Positions 26,201 through 38,200 of a stretch of 64,000 bases of DNA are shown piece after piece (the first letter of the stretch is position 1; each line of letters starts with the position of its first letter). The DNA comes from Lamellibrachia columna (taxonomy: Eukaryota; Annelida; Polychaeta; Sabellida; Siboglinidae). The notes below the pieces were generated by a model that was not told the origin of the DNA, made no database searches, and worked only from the letters and a program-made list of their open reading frames with translations. The stretch spans positions 5,318,227 to 5,382,226 of the forward strand of contig OY759261.1 of NCBI GenBank assembly GCA_963662155.1, in the 5' to 3' direction. A program made the translations under genes and the position numbers.

Positions 26201-29200
26201 ATAGATAACAATCAAAATAAGTGTGTACTGTGGTTCACTGACACACGCCTGGACAGACAAGATGTTAGGACAGATGAACTGTTGAACTTTGCTTTATTTT
26301 TAAATTAATTATTTTCATAAGAGTAAAGAATAGGGCATTAGTCCTGCTAATATGATCACCTCGCTATTCAGGTCACTGGCCCAGTCCTGAGGGTGATCGT
26401 AATAGTGAGGTTCCACTGTAGTTTATACATAACATGATTTTACAACAACTATCAGTCTACCTTTAACATGATATTATGCTCTCCATGAAAACAACACTGA
26501 CTGCCTGAGGTTCTCCTCTCAAGCACAGCTAGTATGTGAAATTAATACTACTATTAATTAGTCCTGTGTGTTGAATGTCCCCAGGGAACCGACATGTGGC
26601 ATGTGGGTTCATAACTGGCTGCACTACCATGCAGCTGCAGAAATTCTTAGATCATCTGTTTACAATTAACATGCCAATGTAGAATGTCCTCTATCTCAGG
26701 GTCAACACTGAAGCTTCTTAGTCTTCACAGCTGTCCATATTACATACATACTTAGTCTTCACAGCTGTCCATATTACAAACATACACTATCCTGAATAAT
26801 ATGTTCAACACCAATACAATTATAGCTGAATAGCTATCTATCTATCTATCTATCTATATATCAGCCGTATTGTCCCGTGGTTGGGCGAAGGCCTCAGCAT
26901 GTTGTTTCCAAGTTTGCCTATCTTGTGCTGTTCTCTGCCAGGTGGTTTCATTCCAATACTCATCCAAGTCGTCTCTCCATCGTTTTGCTGGTCTTCCTCG
27001 TAATCTCTTCCTTCAGTATGGTTTCCAGGTGGTAATGCGCTATGTCCATCTGTCATCTTTGAGACGGCTGATGTGTCCTGCCCAGGACCACTTCATTCTT
27101 CTGGTTGTTTTATCACGTCTGTGACTCCTGTCTTTGCTCTCACCCAGGTGTTTGTCTTTCTGTCATGGTATGTTATATTAAGCATACTCCTCTCCATTTT
27201 TGTCTGCGCGGCTGCTAGTTTTTTCTGAGCTTGTTTTGTGAGTGACCATGTCTCAGCACCGTATGTCATTGCTGGCAGTACACACGAATTGTAAACCTTT
27301 CTTTTTAGACAGATAGCAAAGTTACTCTTGAAGATGTCGCGATGTTTTGCATATGCTGTCCAGCCGGCTGTGATTCGTTGTAGGATTTCCTTGTCTTGGT
27401 TCTTGTCCCTAAGGCTGAAGCGTTGCCCTAGGTATACGTAACTCTCCACATTCTCTATCTGAGTGTTATTAACGTATATTGGGGTGTTGTTTTCCACCAT
27501 TATTTTTGTTTTTGAGATGTTCATCCTCAAGCCGCTTAGGTTACTTTCTTCGCATAGTTCTTGTAGCATTATTTCTAGTTCTTGTGGTGTTTCGGTGCAC
27601 AGGAAGATATCGTCTGCGAAACGGAAATGGTTAAGATATTTTCCGTCTATTTTCAGGCCTTTGTTCTCCCAGTTCAGTCTTCTGAAGATACTTTCGAGTG
27701 TTGATGTGAATAGTTTGGGTGAGATGGTATCCCCCGTCGCACTCCTCTGTTGATGTTTATTTTCTCGCTCTCTTTGTGAAGATGTACTGTTACAGAGCTG
27801 TCTGTGTATATATCTTTCATGAGTTGTATGTATGCATCTTCTATCCCTTGGTCTTGGAGTGAAGACAGTATTGCCTGGGTTTGTAGCGAGTCGAAGGCCT
27901 TCTCATAGTCAATGAATGCTACATAGCTAGGAAGCTAAAATATACATTTTATCCTAATTTCTAGTATATATTTGTTACCAGATAGCTATTGTTCAACACT
28001 ATGTACATTCTATCCTTAAAAATCTGTGGAAATATGACCTAGAAGTAGCTTCTTTCTCTACCTTTTGTATTTGTAAAGCATTGTTTGAAAACAGAGCATT
28101 CTGTTTTATTATCATGAACATATGGGACCTTAGCGAACTGCCACACTACACAAACATGTGAAAGCTTATAGTATGTTTGAGAATAACTACAGTTAGCTGT
28201 AGTTAAAAGGAAAAAAATTCAGAGAGTAGCAAATGTCAGGCTTTAGTTAAAAGTTTCATAAAGTAGCAGATGTCAGGCTTTAAATGGTTAAACGTTTCAG
28301 AAAGTAACAAATGTCAGGCTTTAGTTAAAAGTTTCATTAAATAGCAGATGTCAGGCTTCAGTTAAAAGTTCATAAAGTAGCAGATGCGAGACTATTATTC
28401 TGTTTCACACAGTAGCCTGTCCCTCAATTAAAATGAGACAAAATAGCACACAAGAGGCTTCAATACAAAGTTTAACAAAGTAACAAACATCAAACACCAA
28501 AGTGCTCAGATTATAACAACTACTGTGACAGATGAAGTCACTGAATGGAACCAATCTGGCACTACCTGCCAACATGACACAGGGGTGTAATACTAGAAGG
28601 TATCTTGATAAGGGGTGTAATACAAGATATGATGAGTGAGATTAGTTGAGTCACAGACTTGTGGTTATTGCTAGTACAGTTCCTTCCTGCACTAATCAAT
28701 CACTATGACACACCTGACAACACCAGGAAATCACTACCAGGATAACCTCTATAAGGGATCCTGTTAAACAGTGCAAGATGTAAAGGTCATCGTCACTTTC
28801 AGGTGCAGTGTTTGGCTGCTACAGCTACAAGAACAAATGTGTGACGATGTTAATTTAAACTACAGCGGTCTCTTGCTACATGGAAACTACAGCAGTCTCT
28901 TGCTACATGGAAACTACAGCAGTCTCTTGCTACATGGAAACTACAGCAGTCTCTTGCTACATGGAAACTACATCGGTCTCTTGCTACATGGAAACTACAG
29001 CAGTCTCTTGCTACATGGAAACTACAGCAGTCTCTTGCTACATGGAAACTACAGCAGTCTCTTGCTACATGGAAACTACAGCAGTCTCTTGCTACATGGA
29101 AACTACAGCGGTCTCTTGCTACATGGAAACTACAGCAGTCTCTTGCTACATGGAAACTACAGCGGTCTCTTGCTACATGGAAACTACAGCAGTCTCTTGC

Positions 29201-32200
29201 TACATGGAAACTACAGCAGTCTCTTGCTACATGGAAACTACAGCAGTCTCTTGCTACATGGAAACTACAGCAGTCTCTTGCTACATGGAAACTACAGCGG
29301 TCTCTTGCTACATGGAAACTACAGCGATCTCTTGCTACATGGAAACTACAGCGGCCTCTTGCTACTTGAACTCCCACTGTAAGGAACAACCTCTTAGAAG
29401 GAACAACTTTGGAATCCCTATTCTGCCCTACACCGTTGATCCTTCTCCCTCGTACCCTGTGTATAGGGAATGTCAAATATATAATATTATGTAATAGTTT
29501 GCCACTGATGCAGCATGTCCTATATAGTGATAGTCCCAACTATAACTGTCATACTTGTGAAATATAAAACATGTCCTATATAGTGATAGTCCCAACTATA
29601 ACTGTCATACTTGTGAAATATAAAACATGTCCTATATAGTGATAGTCCCAACTATAACTGTCATACTTGTGAAATATAAAACATGTCCTATAAAGTGATA
29701 GTCCCAACTATAACTGTCATACTTGTGAAATATAAAACATGTCCTATATAGTGATAGTCCCAACTATAACTGTCATACTTGTGAAATATAAAACATGTCC
29801 TATATAGTGATAGTCCCAACTATAACTGTCATACTTGTGAAATATAAAACATGTCCTATATAGTGATAGTCCCAACTATAATTGTCATACTTGTGAAATA
29901 TAAAACATGTCCTATATAGTGATAGTCCCAACTATAACTGTCATACTTGTGAAATATAAAACATGTCCTATATAGTGATAGTCCCAACTATAATTGTCAT
30001 ACTTGTGAAATATAAAACATGTCCTATATAGTGATAGTCCCAACTATAATTGTCATACTTGTGAAATATAAAACCAAGTTGTGACATCACAGCATAACCT
30101 TAACGTGTCACCTGTATACTATAAATATTAAAACCACATAAACCAATACTTATAGCAACACTACCAATGTAACTTTGAACAACAAGAGCTAACACTATTA
30201 ATATATGACAGTATTGACATGTATTGATCTGTTTTCAGCTAGACTTTCTCCAGAATAAGAGGAATCAATGTACCTAGATCCATGACACTATCTCCAGCTG
30301 TGTTTGACCCAGACTTGTACCCAGAACCCCAGTAAGTAGAGATAACCCCTGGCAGAGTGTCAGCTGCAGTATCAACACTGGCAGTCTGCAGTGATAGCTC
30401 TGAGTGCTTGGCCAGACATGACACAGTCCATGGGGTTCTCTGACACCTGGGTAAGTCTTAGCTCAAGGGGGGAACTTGGCCAGACATGACACAGTCCATG
30501 GGGTTCTCTGACAATGGGGTAAGTCTTAGCTCAAGGGGGGAACTTGGCCAGACGTGACACAGTTCATGGGGTTCTCTGACAATGGGGTAAGTCTTAGCTC
30601 AAGGGGGGAACTTGGCCAGACGTGACACAGTCCATGGGGTTCTCTGACAATGGGGTAAGTCTTAGCTCAAGGGGGGAACTTGGCCAGACGTGACACAGTC
30701 CATGGGGTTCTCTGACACTGGGGTAAGTCTTAGCTCAAGGGGGGGAACTTGGCCAGACGTGAAACAGTCCATGGGGTTCTCTGACACTGGGGTAAGTCTT
30801 AGCTCAGGGGGGAGAAAACTTCACATTTCTTCCCCCAAATTGACAAGATACAATTTTACATTACCACCAACCCTCCTATTTATAAACCAAAAAAACACAG
30901 TGTGAGAATTGGAGCAAAAAGCTAATGAGGGAGGGTGGGTTAAGGAAGTGAACATTTGCAGACATTGGGTCAATTCTGTTTTGTCAATTCCAAAAAATTG
31001 TTGTGGCATCATTGGTATTTCACCAGATTTACTGTAAAATTTGAGTTTTCAACATCCTAATCACCAACATGTATTCTCCATGGGGAAATAAACATTGTCC
31101 ACTGAGAAAGAAAATGAAACAAGGCCTGAATGGTCTGACTTTGGTTTTACTGTCTGTTACAGTAACTTGTATTAATTTGTTTTTGATGCAAATGCTTGAT
31201 TATATTGTTCTTGTTCACAAGTTTCAATAACGGAGTGTACAGTGTATATGCTATAAATTATAATGTTGACAGCTTCCTGGCTGTTACAAGATTCAGGGTG
31301 ACATACTAATAGCAGACAAATATGATTTTAATACTAATAGTAAATTTAAGTGGTAAAAATTAACTGTATCAAGTAAAAAAAAAAAAATTCCAATTCCAAC
31401 TGATTTAAAAAATAATAATTCCAATTCCGGAATTGGAACTGGAATTTAGGGTCAATTCCAAATCTGGAATGGAATTGACACCATGTCTGCATATTTGAGA
31501 CACAAACATTTAGTGATGTGTCTGAGTAGTGGATAATATGCAACAGTTACCATTGTGTAAGTTAGTCATAGCTAATTGGACTTTATTATGACAAACCCAC
31601 TGAACACAACAACCAGCCTAGCTTGTGCTATAGTATAACTTTTCATGTTTGTTATTTGATCAAAATAAGTTAACATTGACTTCTAAATAAAGAAACAACA
31701 CAACTGTCTCCTGGGCTGTTTATCCACAGCAACCAGGAGGGAATGACTCCCCAGGGAAGATAATGTTGGAGTTGGGCTGAATGGGTTCCCACAGCTGGGA
31801 TTGGAAAGGGAACCTAAGCATGACTTGTGGGAGACTGTAGGAGTTGTCCCTGGTACTTACTTGCCACCTGTTTCCTGATGGTCTTGGTTGGGTCCAGCCA
31901 GTGCTGCAACAGTAGTAGGAACTAGTAACATTATATAAAAGGCTGTTCTTAATAGCATGGCGGGCTATCATTAGGACCACTCAATGGTCTTAGTTGGGTC
32001 CAGCCAGTGCTGCAACAGTAGTAGGAACTAGTAACATTATATAAAAGGCTGTTCTTAATAGCATGGCGGGCTATCATTAGGACCACTCAATGGTCTTGGT
32101 TGGGTCCAGCCAGTGTTGCAACAGTAGTAGGAACTAGTAACATTATATAAAAGGCTGTTCTTAATAGCATGGCGGGCTATCATTAGGACCACTCAATGGT

Positions 32201-35200
32201 CTTAGTTGGGTCCAGCCAGTGCTGCAACAGTAGTAGGAACTAGTAACATTATATAAAAGGTTGTTCTTAATAGCATGGCGGGCTATCATTAGGACCACTC
32301 AATGGTCTTGGTTGGGTCCAGCCAGTGCTGCAACAGTAGTAGGAACTAGTAACATTATATAAAAGGTTGTTCTTAATAGCATGGCGGGCTATCATTAGGA
32401 CCACTCAATGGTCTTGGTTGGGTCCAGCCAGTGCTGCAACAGTAGTAGGAACTAGTAACATTATATAAAAGGTTGTTCTTAATAGCATGGCGGGCTATCA
32501 TTAGGACCACTCAATGGTCTTGGTTGGGTCCAGCCAGTGTTGCAACAGTAGTAAGAACTAGTAACATTATATAAAAGGTTGTTCTTAATAGCATGGCGGG
32601 CTATCATTAGGACCACTCAATGGTCTTAGTTGGGTCCAGCCAGTGTTGCAACAGTAGTAAGAACTAGTAACATTATATAAAAGGTTGTTCTTAATAGCAT
32701 GGCGGGCTATCATTAGGACCACTCAATGGTCTTAGTTGGGTCCAGCCAGTGCTGCAACAGTAGTAGGAACTAGTAACATTATATAAAAGGCTGTTCTTAA
32801 TAGCATGGCGGGCTATCATTAGGACCACTCAATGGTCTTAGTTGGGTCCAGCCAGTGTTGCAACAGTAGTAAGAACTAGTAACATTATATAAAAGGTTGT
32901 TCTTAATAGCATGGCGGGCTATCATTAGGACCACTCAATGGTCTTGGTTGGGTCCAGCCAGTGCTGCAACAGTAGTAGGAACTAGTGACATTATATAAAA
33001 GGTTGTTCTTAATAGCATGGCGGGCTATCATTAGGACCACTCAATGGTCTTGGTTGGGTCCAGCCAGTGTTGCAACAGTAGTAAGAACTAGTAACATTAT
33101 ATAAAAGGTTGTTCTTAATAGCATGGCGGGCTATCATTAGGACCACTCAATGGTCTTGGTTGGGTCCAGCCAGTGCTGCAACAGTAGTAGGAACTAGTAA
33201 CATTATATAAAAGGTTGTTCTTAATAGCATGGCGGGCTATCATTAGGACCACTCAATGGTCTTGGTTGGGTCCAGCCAGTGTTGCAACAGTAGTAAGAAC
33301 TAGTAACATTATATAAAAGGTTGTTCTTAATAGCATGGCGGGCTATCATTAGGACCACTCAATGGTCTTGGTTGGGTCCAGCCAGTGCTGCAACAGTAGT
33401 AAGAACTAGTAACATTATATAAAAGGTTGTTCTTAATAGCATGGCGGGCTATCATTAGGACCACTCAATGGTCTTGGTTGGGTCCAGCCAGTGCTGCAAC
33501 AGTAGTAAGAACTAGTGACATTATATAAAAGGTTGTTCTTATATAGCATGGCGGGCTATCATTAGGACCACTCAATGGTCTTGGTTGGGTCCAGCCAGTG
33601 TTGCAACAGTAGTAAGAACTAGTAACATTATATAAAAGGTTGTTCTTAATAGCATGGCGGGCTATCATTAGGACCACTCAATGGTCTTGGTTGGGTCCAG
33701 CCAGTGTTGCAACAGTAGTAAGAACTAGTAACATTATATAAAAGGTTGTTCTTAATAGCATGGCGGGCTATCATTAGGACCACTCAATGGTCTTGGTTGG
33801 GTCCAGCCAGTGTTGCAACAGTAGTAAGAACTAGTAACATTATATAAAAGGTTGTTCTTAATAGCATGGCGGGCTATCATTAGGACCACTCAATGGTCTT
33901 GGTTGGGTCCAGCCAGTGCTGCAACAGTAGTAAGAACTAGTAACATTATATAAAAGGTTGTTCTTAATAGCATGGCGGGCTATCATTAGGACCACTCAAT
34001 GGTCTTGGTTGGGTCCAGCCAGTGCTGCAACAGTAGTAAGAACTAGTGACATTATATAAAAGGTTGTTCTTATATAGCATGGCGGGCTATCATTAGGACC
34101 ACTCAATGGTCTTGGTTGGGTCCAGCCAGTGCTGCAACAGTAGTAAGAACTAGTAACATTATATAAAAGGTTGTTCTTAATAGCATGGCGGGCTATCATT
34201 AGGACCACTCAATGGTCTTGGTTGGGTCCAGCCAGTGCTGCAACAGTAGTAAGAACTAGTGACATTATATAAAAGGTTGTTCTTATATAGCATGGCGGGC
34301 TATCATTAGGACCACTCAATGGTCTTGGTTGGGTCCAGCCAGTGTTGCAACAGTAGTAAGAACTAGTAACATTATATAAAAGGTTGTTCTTAATAGCATG
34401 GCGGGCTATCATTAGGACCACTCAATGGTCTTGGTTGGGTCCAGCCAGTGCTGCAACAGTAGTAAGAACTAGTGACATTATATAAAAGGTTGTTCTTATA
34501 TAGCATGGCGGGCTATCATTAGGACCACTCAATGGTCTTGGTTGGGTCCAGCCAGTGTTGCAACAGTAGTAAGAACTAGTAACATTATATAAAAGGTTGT
34601 TCTTAATAGCATGGCGGGCTATCATTAGGACCACTCAATGGTCTTGGTTGGGTCCAGCCAGTGCTGCAACAGTAGTAAGAACTAGTAACATTATATAAAA
34701 GGTTGTTCTTAATAGCATGGCGGGCTATCATTAGGACCACTCAATGGTCTTGGTTGGGTCCAGCCAGTGCTGCAACAGTAGTAAGAACTAGTGACATTAT
34801 ATAAAAGGTTGTTCTTATATAGCATGGCGGGCTATCATTAGGACCACTCAATGGTCTTGGTTGGGTCCAGCCAGTGTTGCAACAGTAGTAAGAACTAGTA
34901 ACATTATATAAAAGGTTGTTCTTAATAGCATGGCGGGCTATCATTAGGACCACTCAATGGTCTTGGTTGGGTCCAGCCAGTGCTGCAACAGTAGTAAGAA
35001 CTAGTGACATTATATAAAAGGTTGTTCTTATATAGCATGGCGGGCTATCATTAGGACCACTCAATGGTCTTGGTTGGGTCCAGCCAGTGTTGCAACAGTA
35101 GTAAGAACTAGTAACATTATATAAAAGGTTGTTCTTAATAGCATGGCGGGCTATCATTAGGACCACTCAATGGTCTTGGTTGGGTCCAGCCAGTGCTGCA

Positions 35201-38200
35201 ACAGTAGTAAGAACTAGTGACATTATATAAAAGGTTGTTCTTAATAGCATGGCGGGCTATCATTAGGACCACTCAATGGTCTTGGTTGGGTCCAGCCAGT
35301 GCTGCAACAGTAGTAAGAACTAGTGACATTATATAAAAGGTTGTTCTTATATAGCATGGCGGGCTATCATTAGGACCACTCAATGGTCTTGGTTGGGTCC
35401 AGCCAGTGCTGCAACAGTAGTAAGAACTAGTGACATTATATAAAAGGTTGTTCTTATATAGCATGGCGGGCTATCATTAGGACCACTCAATGGTCTTGGT
35501 TGGGTCCAGCCAGTGCTGCAACAGTAGTAAGAACTAGTGACATTATATAAAAGGTTGTTCTTATATAGCATGGCGGGCTATCATTAGGACCACTCAATGG
35601 TCTTGGTTGGGTCCAGCCAGTGCTGCAACAGTAGTAAGAACTAGTGACATTATATAAAAGGTTGTTCTTATATAGCATGGCGGGCTATCATTAGGACCAC
35701 TCAATGGTCTTGGTTGGGTCCAGCCAGTGCTGCAACAGTAGTAAGAACTAGTGACATTATATAAAAGGTTGTTCTTATATAGCATGGCGGGCTATCATTA
35801 GGACCACTCAATGGTCTTGGTTGGGTCCAGCCAGTGCTGCAACAGTAGTAAGAACTAGTGACATTATATAAAAGGTTGTTCTTATATAGCATGGCGGGCT
35901 ATCATTAGGACCACTCAATGGTCTTGGTTGGGTCCAGCCAGTGTTGCAACAGTAGTAAGAACTAGTAACATTATATAAAAGGTTGTTCTTAATAGCATGG
36001 CGGGCTATCATTAGGACCACTCAATGGTCTTGGTTGGGTCCAGCCAGTGCTGCAACAGTAGTAAGAACTAGTGACATTATATAAAAGGTTGTTCTTATAT
36101 AGCATGGCGGGCTATCATTAGGACCACTCAATGGTCTTGGTTGGGTCCAGCCAGTGTTGCAACAGTAGTAAGAAGTAGTAACATTATATAAAAGGTTGTT
36201 CTTAATAGCATGGCGGGCTATCATTAGGACCACTCAATGGTCTTGGTTGGGTCCAGCCAGTGCTGCAACAGTAGTAAGAACTAGTAACATTATATAAAAG
36301 GTTGTTCTTAATAGCATGGCGGGCTATCATTAGGACCACTCAATGGTCTTGGTTGGGTCCAGCCAGTGTTGCAACAGTAGTAAGAACTAGTAACATTATA
36401 TAAAAGGTTGTTCTTATAAAGCATGGCGGGCTATCATTAGGACCACTCAATGGTCTTGGTTGGGTCCAGCCAGTGCTGCAACAGTAGTAAGAACTAGTGG
36501 CATTATATAAAAGGTTGTTCTTATATAGCATGGCGGACTATCATTAGGACTCAGTGGACTTTACACTTCACCCCCTGGCAGACCTGTTCATTCCAACACC
36601 AACTCAACTTCTCTGGGAAGCATTCAGCCATGCTACAATCACTGCACAAAGACCATTAAAAGACGTGTTTTGTGGTCATACAAGATTCTAAGGTGTTTCG
36701 TCTAAAGTATTTTCTTAAATCATGACATATCTATATCACTATATTCAAAATCAGCAAATGTATATAAGAGTTTTGGTTAGAAAAGCTCCCCGTCTGAGGA
36801 CGTACCGTGACATTTGTGACATCAGTGAACTGTAGACCGAAGTAGTCGGTCTCAATGAGGTCCAGGTGATAGAAGACCTTCTCGTATAGCTCTTGGCCAA
36901 GGCTCTTTTTCTGAAACAAACACAACATTTATCACAACAGAGTATTAAAGGTGAAACTCCTTAAGTTATGCCGTTTAAAACCACTCTATTGATAGGTCTG
37001 TTTTCAGTGCCTTCTATCAGTGGCAAATGACACACAGAGGATGTCCAGTGAATGGACAACTAATGATGGTTAACACTTGTCATAACACATGTATGGGATC
37101 ATAGACACATGATCATAACATGCATGTGGTCACAACTGACACATGGTCGCAATGGACACATGGTTAAAACATATACAGTCACAATGGAAACATGGTAATA
37201 ACATACACATGGTCACAATGGACAAATGGTCATAACATACACATGGTTACAATGGACGCATGGTCAAAACATACACAGTCACAATGGCCACATGGTCATA
37301 ACATGCACATGGTTACAATGGACGCATGGTCAAAACATACACATGGTCAAATTGGACACATGGTCACAATATACACATGGTCACAATGGACAAATGGTCA
37401 TAACATACACATGGTCACAATGGATGCATGGTCATGACATACACATGGTCACAATGGACACATGGTTATAACATACACATGGTCAGAATGGACAAATGGT
37501 CATAACATACATATGGTCACAATGGACACATGGTCATGACATACACATGGTCACAATGGACAAATTGTCATAACAATCACATGGTCACAATGGACACATG
37601 GTCATAACAATCACATGGTCACAATGGACACATAGTCATAGTGGATGCTTGACCATAACAACTGCATTAAGCAGATGCTTGTCCATAGTAGACGACTGGT
37701 CATAACAAATCCCAGATCATGGTGGACAACTGATTGTTATGGACATATGTCTACAGTGGCTGTTTGACTTTAATGTCACCTCATTTTGACAGATACAATG
37801 TCAACCCACCTGACTGTGCGGCTGTTACATTTAATTACAATCACAGACACTGTCTGTAACAGTTGCATTCCCCAGGTTTTTGTAGTTAATATTACACAGC
37901 CCTTTTGATATGTACCATTAGGCCATTCACATTTCTAATTCAAATAATGATTTTTCTAAATTATTAGTTGTCGTGTTAGACAAACCTACAGTTCTAAGTA
38001 GAAAGCTGGAGAATAAAATGCACTTGAAAGTCATCAACTTGCAGTACATAATTAAACAACAATGACAGAAATATACTTGGCCTTTCTATAAGCCAGTCTG
38101 ACTCAACATCTCCCTGAGCAAATCCACCTTTAGGGCCCATATCAAAGCCTGTACAAAATGTATATGTAATATTTATTGACTAAGAAAATGTGTCAGATTT

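Noticed and set aside
26850..27753. Plus-strand frames over the RTE fragment
   Set aside because: Antisense shadow of the minus-strand reverse transcriptase, which shows FADD and the C-terminal motifs.
28771..29539. Frames of about 200 codons over the 27-bp array
   Set aside because: Three frames open over the same repeat; unit length is a multiple of 3.
31720..36531. Repeated 63-70 codon frames over the exon 3 array
   Set aside because: Wrong frame relative to exon 3 and interrupted each dimer; the meaningful content is the splice junction, not these frames.
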